Origin: Hyphomicrobiaceae bacterium
Lineage (GTDB): Bacteria > Pseudomonadota > Alphaproteobacteria > Rhizobiales > Xanthobacteraceae
Assembly: GCA_947472885.1 (NCBI GenBank)
Contig: CANJBX010000010.1
Location: 1-64,000, forward strand
Reading direction: 5' to 3'
DNA: 64,000 nucleotides
Numbering within the stretch: the first letter of the stretch is position 1; every line of letters begins with the position of its first letter. The notes beneath the pieces were generated by a model. The model worked only from the letters and a program-made list of their open reading frames with translations. It had not been told where the DNA came from and made no database searches. The position numbers and the translations under genes are program-made. Below are positions 29,601 through 38,379 of this stretch, in pieces.

Positions 29601-32600
29601 AGATGCCGCGGTCGTTGAAGGCCCGCGCAAAATTCGTGCTGATCTTGACCGTCCCGTTGAGGTTGAATATGGCCTGATCGTAGCCGCGCGCGCTGTCGCC
29701 CGACGCCGTGCGGTTGGAACCCGTGGCGGCATTCGGCACGATCTTGATGAGTTGTTCGAAATCCGCTGCCGAACGGTCGAAGTCACTCTTCTCATAGTAG
29801 GCGACGCCCCGGTCGTGTAGCGCGAAAGCATCCTTCGGATCGAGCTTGATCGCCTGAGTGAAGCTCTCGATGGCACGATCAAAATCGCGCTCATCGTAAT
29901 GGGCGCTACCGCGATTGTAGTAAGCCAGCTCGTAAGCCTGATTGAGTTTGATCGCTTGATCGAAATCAGCGATGGCGTGTTCGATGTCCTGCTTGATACG
30001 GTATGTGAAGCCGCGATTGTTGAATGCCACGGCATTCCTCGGGTCGAGCTTGATGGCCTGCTCAAAATCCGCAACTGCCAGTTCAGGCGAACCCATGGCG
30101 CCATAAGCGATGCCACGATCGTTCAGTACAACCACGTCCTCCGGGCTCAGCTCTAGCGCCAACGTTAAATCCTGGATCGCGCGCTCATAGTTGCGCTTAC
30201 CCAGAAGCGCTGCGCCACGACTGCCAAACGCCTTCGCGTGCTTTGGATTAAGCTTCACGACCTGATCGTAGTCAGCGATAGCGCGATCAGCATCGCCCTT
30301 GTTGCGATAGGCATTGCCCCGCATAAAGAACGCCGTATCGTAGTTAGGGTTTAGGGTAATCGCTTGCGTCAGATCGGCGATGGCCTGATCAAACTCGCGC
30401 CTTTCGAAATAGGCGCTGCCGCGATTATTGAAGGCGACTGCATCCCTTGGATTGAGGCTGATGCTTTGATTATAATCTGCAATCGCGCGCTCATAGTCGC
30501 GCTTTTCCAGATACGCATTGCCACGATTTAACAGGCTGGCGTCAAACTTCGGATTCAGGCGAATGGCCTGATCGTAGTCGCGGATGGCCCGGTCCACATC
30601 GCCCTTGCCGTGATATGCAAGACCGCGGTTGTTGTACGCGATATCGTAATTCTGGTTGAGATTGATGGCCTGGTCAAAGTCGGCGATCGCCCTGTCCGCG
30701 TCGCCTTTTGACCGATAGGCAATGCCGCGATTGTTGAAAGCCGCATCGTACTGCGGATTGATCGAAACGGCCTGATCGAAATCGGCGATGGCGCGGTCAG
30801 TCTCACCCCAGGCGCGGAAAGCAAGACCACGGTTGTTATACGCTTCATCGAAGTTGGCGCGCAGGCGAATGGCCTGATCGAAGTCGGCAATCGCCTTTTC
30901 CGGGCGGCCCTTGGCCGCATGCGCGGTGCCACGGTCATTGTATGCCATGGCAAACTTCGGATCGAGCTTGAGCGCCAGATCGTAGTCCGCGAATGCGCGG
31001 TCGTAGTCCCGCTTGCTTTGGAACGCATTGCCACGGCTATCATAGGCCGCAACGAATTTTGGATCGAGCAGGATCGCCTGATCGAAGTCAGCAATGGCGC
31101 GATCATCTTCGCGCTGCTGGCGATAGGCCAGACCGCGGCCGTGCCAGGCCAGCGCAACCTTGGGATTTAGCTTGATGGTCTGTTGAAAATCCGCGATGGC
31201 CTTTGCGTAGTCGCCCTTCTCATAAAGCGAGGCGCCACGATTGTAATACGCCAGCACGAAACGCTGATCGAGTTTGATGACCTGATCGAAATCCGCGATG
31301 GCACGGTCCAGATCGTTCTTGCCTTTATAGACAATGCCGCGATTGTAATAGACCGACGTGGCTTTCGGGTTTAGCTTGATGACCTGCCCAAAGTCAGTAA
31401 GCGCACGCTCGGTATCACCCTTCTCACGGTATGCGATACCTCGACTATAATACGCGGCCTCGTAGTTCGCGTTGAACTTTACCGCCTGGCCGTAATCCAG
31501 GATCGCCCGGTCGTAGTCACGCATGTTCTGGTAGGCATCGCCACGATTGAAATAGGCGGCCGACAAACGTGAATCGAGCCGGACCGCCTGGTCGTAATCT
31601 TGAATTGCGCGCTCTGTGTCGTTCTTGCCGACATACGCCAGGCCACGGATATTGAATGCCAGCGGATAATTCGGCCGAATATTGATCGCCTGATTGAGAT
31701 CCGCGATAGCGCTATCGTACTGCTTCCTCTCAAGCATAATATTGCCGCGCTCATAGTATGATGGCGCGTGATTTGAATTGAGCTTGATGGCTTGATCAAT
31801 GTCTGACGCCGCACGGTCGAAATCACGGCGCTCGCTGTAGACGACGCCACGATTGTAGAACGCCAGCGCGTTCTTCGGATCGAGCTGTATCGACTGGCTC
31901 AGATCGGAGACCGCCTTGTCCGTGATGCCTTTTTCCATGAACGCAAGGCCACGGTTGTAGAACGGCAGCGAGTTCTTGGCATCGATCTTGATCGCTTGAT
32001 CAAAGTCGGCGATAGCGCGGTCGATATCGCCCTTGGCACGGTAAGTGATGCCACGATTAAAGAACCCGAGCGGGTCCTTGGGATCGAGCTGGATGGCCTG
32101 ACTGATATCCGCGATGGCGCGTTCATAGTCCCGCTTGTCGTACCAGACGACGCCGCGATCATAGTAGGCTGGCGCATACTTCGGGTTGATCTTGATTGCC
32201 TGATCGTAGTCGGCGATCGCGCGGTCGTAATCGCGCCTGTCGTAGTAAGCGTTGCCACGGTTATAGAACGCGATGGCGTTTTCGGGATTGAGATCAATAG
32301 CCTGATCGTAATCCGCAATCGCGCGTTCGGTCTCACCCTTGTTGCGGAAAGCCAGCGCGCGATTATTGTAGAGGTTGGCGTCCTTGGGGTTTAACTGGAT
32401 CGCCTGACCGTAGTCCTCGATGGCGCGGTCCGCGTCGCCCTTGGCGAGGTACATCACACCACGCTCGCTTAGCGCAGCGCCATATCCAGGGGTGATCTTC
32501 AGCGCTTGCGTGAAATCCGCGATAGCACGATCGTAGCTGCGCATTTCCTTGTAGAGCATCGCGCGGGTGTAGAAGACCAGCGGGTCGCGCGGATTGAGTT

Positions 32601-33186
32601 TGATGGCAAGCTCGAAGTCGGCGAGCGCGCGATCCCGGTCGCCCTTGCCGCGATAGGCCATCGCGCGGTTAAACACCGTCGGCGCATGTTGCGGATTTAG
32701 CTTGATCATGGTGCCAAGATCCGCAATGGCGAGATCGAACTCGCCCTTGGCAAAGTTAAGCTGACTGCGAATGCCTAGGATGTTCAGATTCCTGGGTTCG
32801 GCCTTCAGAACAACATCAAAATCCTTGAGCGCTGCGTCGAATTCACCTTTGCTCTGATACGAAAGACCCCGGTTGGTCCGCGCCGAAATAATCTTTGCGT
32901 CAAGCTGTATCGCCTTATCGTAGTCGGCAATCGCGCGGTCAAGCTCATTGCGGTCGCGAAGCAGGTTGCCGCGGGCGGTATAGACCATCGCCATGATCGG
33001 CGGCTGATCGCTCGCGGCCTGAATAACGGCGTTACAACTTTCGATCTGAGCGGCCGGCGCAAGATTCTCCCGGCCCAGACACGCATTCACCGCTGAAGGA
33101 TTTTGCGCCATTGCCGGCGCCGCAACAAACGCTGCAGCACATGCAAGAAATGCCCTGAAGAAAAGCCACGCCAGCCGCGTATTCAT
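26626..33186 (-). CDS. Giant exported TPR protein (62 tandem TPR units)
   Basis: A 2186-residue protein with a signal peptide (about residues 1-27, ending APAMAQ) and then almost nothing but tetratricopeptide repeats. I count 62 consecutive units of exactly 34 residues, of the consensus A-AFYNRG-AY--KGD-DRAIADFDQAIKLNP. The unit after VAYYEKSDFDRSAADFEQLIKIVPN is degenerate (contains SNRTASGDSARGYDQ; minus strand around 29640-29745) but keeps its length. Two units near the C-terminus are also worn. TPR arrays form a superhelix that binds partner proteins. This one should be periplasmic. No enzyme domain is present. The binding partner is unknown. It is divergent from the PBP gene. Confidence 0.92.
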   Translation of the reverse strand: MNTRLAWLFFRAFLACAAAFVAAPAMAQNPSAVNACLGRENLAPAAQIESCNAVIQAASDQPPIMAMVYTARGNLLRDRNELDRAIADYDKAIQLDAKIISARTNRGLSYQSKGEFDAALKDFDVVLKAEPRNLNILGIRSQLNFAKGEFDLAIADLGTMIKLNPQHAPTVFNRAMAYRGKGDRDRALADFELAIKLNPRDPLVFYTRAMLYKEMRSYDRAIADFTQALKITPGYGAALSERGVMYLAKGDADRAIEDYGQAIQLNPKDANLYNNRALAFRNKGETERAIADYDQAIDLNPENAIAFYNRGNAYYDRRDYDRAIADYDQAIKINPKYAPAYYDRGVVWYDKRDYERAIADISQAIQLDPKDPLGFFNRGITYRAKGDIDRAIADFDQAIKIDAKNSLPFYNRGLAFMEKGITDKAVSDLSQSIQLDPKNALAFYNRGVVYSERRDFDRAASDIDQAIKLNSNHAPSYYERGNIMLERKQYDSAIADLNQAINIRPNYPLAFNIRGLAYVGKNDTERAIQDYDQAVRLDSRLSAAYFNRGDAYQNMRDYDRAILDYGQAVKFNANYEAAYYSRGIAYREKGDTERALTDFGQVIKLNPKATSVYYNRGIVYKGKNDLDRAIADFDQVIKLDQRFVLAYYNRGASLYEKGDYAKAIADFQQTIKLNPKVALAWHGRGLAYRQQREDDRAIADFDQAILLDPKFVAAYDSRGNAFQSKRDYDRAFADYDLALKLDPKFAMAYNDRGTAHAAKGRPEKAIADFDQAIRLRANFDEAYNNRGLAFRAWGETDRAIADFDQAVSINPQYDAAFNNRGIAYRSKGDADRAIADFDQAINLNQNYDIAYNNRGLAYHGKGDVDRAIRDYDQAIRLNPKFDASLLNRGNAYLEKRDYERAIADYNQSISLNPRDAVAFNNRGSAYFERREFDQAIADLTQAITLNPNYDTAFFMRGNAYRNKGDADRAIADYDQVVKLNPKHAKAFGSRGAALLGKRNYERAIQDLTLALELSPEDVVVLNDRGIAYGAMGSPELAVADFEQAIKLDPRNAVAFNNRGFTYRIKQDIEHAIADFDQAIKLNQAYELAYYNRGSAHYDERDFDRAIESFTQAIKLDPKDAFALHDRGVAYYEKSDFDRSAADFEQLIKIVPNAATGSNRTASGDSARGYDQAIFNLNGTVKISTNFARAFNDRGISLAAKGDFDAAIADFDQSLKLDPGFSAAFHNRGNVYFEKRDFNRAIQNFDQATRFDARNVAAVRDRGIAYYEKQDYDRAIQNFDLAIKLDSMDAYTYYNRAIASYGKRNYDQAIGDLDTAIRINPQIALAFNIRGNVYSAKRDYDRALQYLNQAITLEARSPKAYNDRGLIYSARGDVDNAIADFDQAVALDPKNAAAFSNRGFAYSIKGQIDRALRDFDQATKLSPNQALTIYNRGNAFYDMRDFERAILDYDQAIKLNPADALALHNRANAYEIKQDYDRAIADYDQAIKISAASAGLLNDRGVAFMSKGEHDRAIADFDQAIRLDPKASQPFFNRAMTYRAKGDLDRAISDFDQALVSNRDYALAYYMRGNAYQMRRNFDRAIQNFDQAIKLSPANARAFHDRGISYSAKGDNDRAVADFDAAIKLDPKNAQAFNSRGLAYRNKGDTDRAIADYTQAVKMDPRYAIAFYNRGNASYAKRNHDQAIADFDQAIRIDGNYALAYYHRGLVNRGKRDFDRAQQDFSETIKLDSKNVFALNNRGLAYRTGGDLERAIADFDQAIKVDPKSSNAFHNRGVTFGLKGEVEKAIADFDQAIKLSADNAVYFNNRGFAHRIKGDPMRAIADFDQAIKLDPVYGAAFFNRGNAYYDQRDFERAIANYDKSIAINPNDARGFNNRGLSYHERQDAERAIADFNQVIRINPGDAAALNNRGFAWLHKGDTGRAIADYDQAIKLNANYALAYYNRGFVYYQKRDYVRAKQDISQAIKLNPNYAVAFDERSIAADDKREYDVSISDDDQAIKVGPSYVIALADMGGAFENKREGDRVTQEVIQALKVNTTQAIALYNRGNLAYGVRDYDTAIRSYDEALALAHSNADALSSRCGAKVLTGQIQEALADCNKALAFNPGDAKTLNNRGLIYLKQGQLAEAIADYDAALRINPKLPLALFGRGMANLMNGNETASAASIEAAKLLKPGIAEEFALYGVKMPER

Positions 33187-33563
33187 GCCCGCCTCACAGA
33201 CGCTTCGGGCAATACCGCATCGCCCGAATACTTCCTTGATAAATCAGTTCTAATTTCTAAACCGAGTTGCGGAACACGCCTAGGGCTATTGCCCGGTAAC
33301 ATTAACTCCGGCGCCGGTAAGGTTATCGACTGTGCGTAAGGCACTGCGTAAATATCTTGTTGTTGCGTACTCACGACTCAACGCAGCCCACGTTAAGCAA
33401 TCCGATTAAGATTAAGACGATCAATCCTGCGCGACACACAATTTTCTTGGCGTGTGCGGAAAAACTCAATTACTAGTTCCGTAAGGAAAACTGATCGTCC
33501 GCAGAACATTTCATTAACAGCGGATGCGTAGCCTAACGTAACCAGAGAAGCCAGCCGCAGCAG
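33187..33563. other. Divergent intergenic region between TPR and PBP genes
   Basis: 377 bases without a gene, poorer in GC than the flanks. It must hold the promoters of both divergent genes. I see no convincing sigma-70 pair, operator palindrome, RNA gene or repeat in it. Confidence 0.5.
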
Positions 33564-36221
33564 ATGAATGTCATTCTCGTAAAAATGTTTGCGACGGCAT
33601 TGGCGTTGAGTCAGGTCACGACGAAGCCTGACGCTGTAAAAACGGAATTCGACCCAGTCAACGATCAGGCTGAAGTCGTCGAACTGCTGCAGAACGGTTG
33701 CTCGCACATGCGCAAGGAATTCGACGTCGAGGATCTCAATCTCGACGATCTGATTTCGACCGCGATGGAAGACCCCAAGGCTATTGCAGGCGAAGTAAAG
33801 GCCTTCCGCGGTATCAATTTCGAGGATCTACTGCTGGCATACCGTCAGTTCTGCAAGTACGAGCCGATCGACAATTCGCTATTCGACATGGCGGAAGTGA
33901 TTGCCTTCTACAACAAGGCGGCGTCGAACCTCCCGGACCACACCAAACTCAAGGGACTGAAGCTTCCTGGCACGACTGTCGTCGTGGACGGCAAGAACGA
34001 GAAATTCGCCGAGCTGTTTGAATCGGATCACCGCCGCGTCTGGGTAAAACTCAGCGAAGTGCCGGAATTCGTACAAAAGGCCTTTGTCGCCGCGGAAGAC
34101 AAGCGTTTCTACCAGCACAAGGGCGTCGATGAGCGTGGCCTCATCCGCGCATTTATTTCAAATCTTGCCGAGCCGGGACGTCCGCAAGGCGGCTCCACCA
34201 TCACGCAGCAGGTCGCGAAGAACCTGCTCGTCGGCGATGACGTGAGTTATGAGCGCAAGATCCGTGAAATGATTGTCGCCGTGCGGCTCGACCGTGCGCT
34301 CACCAAGGATGAGATCCTCGAAGTCTACCTCAACTCCATCTACCTCGGGCGCGGCGCCTGGGGCATCGACATGGCGGCGCACGCATACTTCAAGAAATCG
34401 ATCGGCTCGCTCTCGGTGCAGGAAGGCGCCTTGCTTGCCGGCCTGGCGAAAGGCCCCGCATTCTTCAACCCTGATCGCTTCCCCGTTCGTGTCCGTGACC
34501 GCCACGCCTATGTCCTCAAGCGCATGCAAGAGGACAAGATCATCACGCAAGACCAGTGGAAGCAGGCGGTCGCAACGCCGGTGAGCTACGCAATGTACGA
34601 GCGGCCGCGCCGTGAGACGGGCTTCTATTTCATCGACCACGTCATTCGCGAGGCACGCACGCTCGTCGGCATGCAATCCCTGACCGTCGACTCCTATACG
34701 GTCCGCTCGACGATCAACCAGAAGCTCCAACGCGTAACAGAAACCGCCCTGCAGGACGGCCTCGCCAAATACGAGGAAGAGACCCAGCGCGCGCGTTTCG
34801 ACAAGCCGGAAGCCAATCTGGCCGATCTCATTCAGCGCATCGACAACGAACAGCGCACGCGCGCCCAACGCCGCGACAAGGTCGTAAAGACCGTCTGGCA
34901 GCTTGCACTCGAAAGCCAACGCCTGCCGCTCTATGACGTGCACTGGACGCCAGCCGTGGTGATCGAGAAGCGCCGCTCCGACAGTAATGGAAATACTGCC
35001 GTGCGCGTCGGCACGGTGGACGGCAAGACCATGCCGCTGACGACGCAGAACGAGGCGGACCGCAACAAGCTCGCGCTCCACGACGTGGTCTACGTCAAAG
35101 TCGCAAAAAGCAAGACCCCAGGAGAACTTCGCGCCGAGTTGCGCATTCGTCCGCAAGTGCAAGGCGCCGCGCTCGTCATCGAAAACAAGACCGGCCGTAT
35201 TCTCGCGATGGCCGGCGGATTCTCTTATGTGCTGAGCCAGCTCAACCGCACTTCGCAGACATTGCGCCAGCCCGGCTCATCGATCAAGCCGCTCGTCTAT
35301 CTCGCGGCCCTGCACAAAGGCATGCAGCCGAATACACTCATCATGGACTTGCCGATCACGCTGCCGCCGATCACCGGCACGGCGAATGCCCGCTCCTACG
35401 ATTACTGGACGCCAAAGAATTATGACGGCGGCGCGTCGGGCGCGACCACCCTTCGGCGTGCGCTGGAACGCTCGCGTAACATGGCGACCGCACGTCTGCT
35501 CGACGGCGCTATCGACAAGAGCCCCAAGGCAAGTCTCGACGCGATCTGCGACCTCGCACTGCAGGCGAACATCTATCAGGAGTGCATGAGGCGCTACCCG
35601 TTCGTGCTGGGCGCACAGGCCTTGCGCATGATCGACCTCGCCGGTTTCTATGCCGCCATTGCCAGCGAAGGCGCCTACAACCAACCCCACGCCATCGATT
35701 CAATCGAGCTCAAGGGCAAGACCATCTATCGCTTCCCGAACAAGCCGACGATGCTGGCGGGTGGCGACCGCGTCGCCTTCTTCCAGCTTCGCAACATTCT
35801 GGAAGGCGTCGTTGCACGCGGCACCGCGACCGCACTCAAGCACCTGACCGACTATGTCGGCGGCAAGACCGGCACGACCGACAGCGAAAACGACTCGTGG
35901 TTCGTGTCCTTCACCAACGACGTCACGATTGCGGTCTGGGTCGGTTACGACAACGCCGCCGCCCGCCGCACCCTGGGCCACTCGGGCTCCGGCGGACACC
36001 TTGCCGCCCCGCTTTCCGAGCCGATCATTCAGGCCAGCTGGCAGTTCCAGGCACCCAAGGTGCCGTTGCCGCCGCCGTCGGCCGAAGCGCTCAAGCGCAT
36101 GAAGACAGACCGCATTAATCTGCAAAACGGCGCACGCAATTCGCGCGGCGAATTTGTCGAGTTTCTGCGTACCGATGCCAAGGGACGCATAATGGACACC
36201 CATCATGCCCTGGTTCGATGA
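33564..36221 (+). CDS. Class A penicillin-binding protein (PBP1A type)
   Basis: An 885-residue bifunctional peptidoglycan synthase. The glycosyltransferase domain (GT51) has catalytic E178 in FVAAEDKRFYQHKG, QGGSTITQQVAKNLL and YLNSIYLGRGAWGI. The transpeptidase domain has the SxxK nucleophile S572-K575 (QPGSSIKP), SRN at 637-639 and KTG at 768-770. It builds and crosslinks the wall from the periplasmic side. Oddly, the N-terminus (MNVILVKMFATALALSQV) has only a short hydrophobic stretch, then about 110 residues of non-family sequence before the GT domain. A stop codon at 33534-33536 rules out a longer start. Membrane anchoring is therefore uncertain. Confidence 0.92.
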   Translation: MNVILVKMFATALALSQVTTKPDAVKTEFDPVNDQAEVVELLQNGCSHMRKEFDVEDLNLDDLISTAMEDPKAIAGEVKAFRGINFEDLLLAYRQFCKYEPIDNSLFDMAEVIAFYNKAASNLPDHTKLKGLKLPGTTVVVDGKNEKFAELFESDHRRVWVKLSEVPEFVQKAFVAAEDKRFYQHKGVDERGLIRAFISNLAEPGRPQGGSTITQQVAKNLLVGDDVSYERKIREMIVAVRLDRALTKDEILEVYLNSIYLGRGAWGIDMAAHAYFKKSIGSLSVQEGALLAGLAKGPAFFNPDRFPVRVRDRHAYVLKRMQEDKIITQDQWKQAVATPVSYAMYERPRRETGFYFIDHVIREARTLVGMQSLTVDSYTVRSTINQKLQRVTETALQDGLAKYEEETQRARFDKPEANLADLIQRIDNEQRTRAQRRDKVVKTVWQLALESQRLPLYDVHWTPAVVIEKRRSDSNGNTAVRVGTVDGKTMPLTTQNEADRNKLALHDVVYVKVAKSKTPGELRAELRIRPQVQGAALVIENKTGRILAMAGGFSYVLSQLNRTSQTLRQPGSSIKPLVYLAALHKGMQPNTLIMDLPITLPPITGTANARSYDYWTPKNYDGGASGATTLRRALERSRNMATARLLDGAIDKSPKASLDAICDLALQANIYQECMRRYPFVLGAQALRMIDLAGFYAAIASEGAYNQPHAIDSIELKGKTIYRFPNKPTMLAGGDRVAFFQLRNILEGVVARGTATALKHLTDYVGGKTGTTDSENDSWFVSFTNDVTIAVWVGYDNAAARRTLGHSGSGGHLAAPLSEPIIQASWQFQAPKVPLPPPSAEALKRMKTDRINLQNGARNSRGEFVEFLRTDAKGRIMDTHHALVR

Positions 36222-36222
36222 G

Positions 36223-36248
36223 CCGTGGCCGAGAGCGAAGGGCCACGG
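36223..36248 (+). terminator. Possible hairpin after PBP gene
   Basis: CCGTGGCC at 36223-36230 pairs with GGCCACGG at 36241-36248 two bases after the PBP stop. There is no T run downstream, so termination without Rho is not assured. Confidence 0.4.
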
Positions 36249-36365
36249 CGCCGCCTTATTCTTCGCCGTTATAATCGGCCACGGGCGTCGAACGATATGT
36301 GGTCAACGTTCACACGCCAGTCAACGAAACCTGTATAATCACCCAACCGAGAGACGGTGAAAATC

Positions 36366-37388
36366 ATGTTCAAGCGCCCCCTGGCCATCGCACTGTTTGG
36401 TCTTGTTGCTGCGACATCCGGCGTAGCCGCGCAGGAATTTCAGATCGTCAAGGTGCCCTCCGTTACGGCGGCGCCTGTAAAAGACCTCAAGCCGAAGACA
36501 ATCATCTTCAACGATCATCGTGACGATGAAAGCGCCGGCAGCTTCGTCAAGTTCGAGGACTGGGGCCGCGCGGCGCCGACGCAGAAGCAGTTGCTCAGCA
36601 TCTATCCCACTTTCAACGAAGCAACCGTCACGCGTAACGTCGATGGCGTCTCGAAGACCTACAAGGACAAGTTGCAGCTTTACATCGCCGAAGCGCGCTT
36701 CCCGCTCGACAAGCCTGCCGCGTCGATCGATCTGAGCAAATACACCACGATCGGCTTCATGGAAAAGCTCGATCCGCAGATCAAGCACGAGGTCATCAAG
36801 GCCAGCGACTTCCGGTACTCGAAGGACGAGCGCAACGTCAACAACAAGAACCCGGACCGGGAATGGTGCGAAGGCAAGGCCGTCACGCTTTGCCTACGCT
36901 CGAAGTATATGCTCGAAGGAAAGATCCCGATGGGTATCGCGCTGGCCAACAAGCTGCGCGACGGCGACAAGCACCTTGCCAATTTCGTTGAATTCGAAAG
37001 CGAGCTTCGCTTGCTGGGGCCCACGGAAATCGACGAGCTAAGTTTGCGCAAGCTCACGGGCGTCGATGCTCCCGTCACGGCAGTACTTGAGCAGAATATC
37101 TTTGCCATCAACCAGATCATGCGGTTCGGCAAGTTCATCACCGTCATTCAGCAGAATCCCGTGAACCCGAACGGCACCATCATCTCGGCGACGGTCGCGC
37201 TGGCGGTCAGCTCATCGACGCTGGAGATGAAGAAGGGCTACGAGAGCGTGCCCGTGCTGCGCAATCTGGTGCCTTCACAGGTGCTGATGGGCAACAGCTC
37301 GTTCAACACCGGCACGTCGATCAGCTCCGGCCTGCCGAACTATGCGCGCAACCGCATCAAGGCCATTGCTGAAATTCTGGAACGCTAA
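36366..37388 (+). CDS. Exported protein of unknown function
   Basis: A 340-residue protein from the ATG at 36366, with GGTGA just upstream; a GTG three codons earlier is also open. Residues 1-22 form a signal peptide (LAIALFGLVAATSGVAAQE). The mature part has two cysteines close together (EWCEGKAVTLCLRSKY) that may form a disulfide. It also has a stretch GTIISATVALAVSSSTLEMKKGYESVPVLRN without obvious membrane character. I recognise no domain. It is likely periplasmic. It stands alone, ending in a clear terminator. Confidence 0.75.
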   Translation: MFKRPLAIALFGLVAATSGVAAQEFQIVKVPSVTAAPVKDLKPKTIIFNDHRDDESAGSFVKFEDWGRAAPTQKQLLSIYPTFNEATVTRNVDGVSKTYKDKLQLYIAEARFPLDKPAASIDLSKYTTIGFMEKLDPQIKHEVIKASDFRYSKDERNVNNKNPDREWCEGKAVTLCLRSKYMLEGKIPMGIALANKLRDGDKHLANFVEFESELRLLGPTEIDELSLRKLTGVDAPVTAVLEQNIFAINQIMRFGKFITVIQQNPVNPNGTIISATVALAVSSSTLEMKKGYESVPVLRNLVPSQVLMGNSSFNTGTSISSGLPNYARNRIKAIAEILER

Positions 37389-37401
37389 TCGCATGGAAAA
37401 T

Positions 37402-37445
37402 CGCCAGCGCTATACTTGCAGACAGCGCTGGCGCGACTTTTTCTG
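37402..37445 (+). terminator. Rho-independent terminator
   Basis: A perfect 10-bp stem, CGCCAGCGCT at 37402-37411 and AGCGCTGGCG at 37424-37433, followed by CGACTTTTTC. It ends the transcript of the exported-protein gene. Confidence 0.85.
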
Positions 37446-37448
37446 ATT

Positions 37449-37466
37449 TATTTTGAGCTTAAAATA
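37449..37466. promoter_or_regulatory. Candidate MarR operator upstream of the cupin gene
   Basis: TATTTTGAGCTTAAAATA differs in one of 18 bases from the perfect palindrome at 42170-42187 in the divergent promoter of the aryl-CoA cluster. It lies about 220 bases before the cupin gene in an AT-rich stretch. The match suggests control by the same regulator (likely the MarR protein at 43050). This is inference from sequence alone. Confidence 0.6.
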
Positions 37467-37681
37467 AAATAATCACAATAATTTAATACCTTAAGATAAA
37501 TATTTTATCGCCTCTCAAACCCGCCGCGCATTTACTCTGGTTACATTCGACGCGCTTTTTGCCGCAAGCGATTGTTCCGGCAACGCTGCATTCATGGTTG
37601 AATACACACGACCGAGGCCAAGGTCTGAAGCATTTTTCGACGGTGTGATGCGCCACTATCGCTAACGGGAGCAGGATTTCC

Positions 37682-38137
37682 ATGCAGTCGCTGACAGGCG
37701 GTATCACCAAGGCCAACACCGGCATCGATGGCATCAGCTGGAATATTCTCGGCCAGACCTATGTGCCGAAGACCCTCAACGAGAACCAGTTTTCCTGGCA
37801 CGCGACCTTGCCGCCCGGCACCTTCGTGCCGCCGCACATCCACCCGACCCAGGACGAGTTCATCTATCTGTTCGAAGGCCGCATCGACCTGATGCTTGAC
37901 GGCCGCGACTTCGTCGCGACCGCCGGCGATGTCATCCGTCTCCCCATGGGTCTTGTGCATGGCATCTTCAATAAATCGGATCAGGTGGTGAAATGCCTTT
38001 TCTGGGTCTCGCCAACCCGCCGCCTCTACGACCTGTTCTGGGCCATCCACGGCATGAAGGAGCAGAAGCCGAACGAAGTCATCGCGTTGTCAGCCAATCA
38101 CGAAGTCATGTTCCTGCCGCCGCCTTCCGGCGCGTAA
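37682..38137 (+). CDS. Cupin-domain protein
   Basis: A 151-residue single-domain cupin. Both classic motifs are complete: GTFVPPHIHPTQDEFIYLFEG (HxH and E as metal ligands) and GDVIRLPMGLVHGIFN (third histidine). It can therefore bind a metal ion and may be a dioxygenase or isomerase, but the sequence does not say which. GGAG lies upstream of the ATG. It stands apart from the aryl-CoA genes but carries a matching operator-like palindrome, so it may work on an intermediate of that pathway. It is followed by a strong terminator. Confidence 0.85.
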   Translation: MQSLTGGITKANTGIDGISWNILGQTYVPKTLNENQFSWHATLPPGTFVPPHIHPTQDEFIYLFEGRIDLMLDGRDFVATAGDVIRLPMGLVHGIFNKSDQVVKCLFWVSPTRRLYDLFWAIHGMKEQKPNEVIALSANHEVMFLPPPSGA

Positions 38138-38162
38138 CAACCAGCTCCGGGTTCAAGAATTG

Positions 38163-38197
38163 AAAATGCGCGGGAACTTCTCGCGCATTTTTGTTTT
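38163..38197 (+). terminator. Rho-independent terminator
   Basis: A perfect 10-bp stem AAAATGCGCG (38163-38172) and CGCGCATTTT (38182-38191), followed by a T-rich run. It closes the cupin transcript. Confidence 0.88.
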
Positions 38198-38202
38198 GGG
38201 TC

Positions 38203-38353
38203 CGTCATTGCGAGGAGCGCGCCCCTCTTCTCGTCATCGCCGGGCTTGTCCCGGCGATCTCGACAAGGGACGCATAGTGCCCACCTAAGCGAGATGGCCG
38301 GGCATAGGCGAGTCAAGCGACGCGGTTCTTCGAACGGCGATGCCCGGCCATGA
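38203..38353. repeat. Palindromic intergenic repeats (REP-like)
   Basis: Two inverted structures: ATCGCCGGG-CTTGT-CCCGGCGAT at 38236-38258, and ATGGCCGGGCAT at 38294-38305 with ATGCCCGGCCAT at 38340-38351. The CCGGGC/GCCCGG core is typical of dispersed repeats in Bradyrhizobium relatives. The block lies between the convergent cupin and FAD-monooxygenase genes. Confidence 0.75.
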
Positions 38354-38379
38354 CGAAAGCAGAATTATCGATAAACGCT

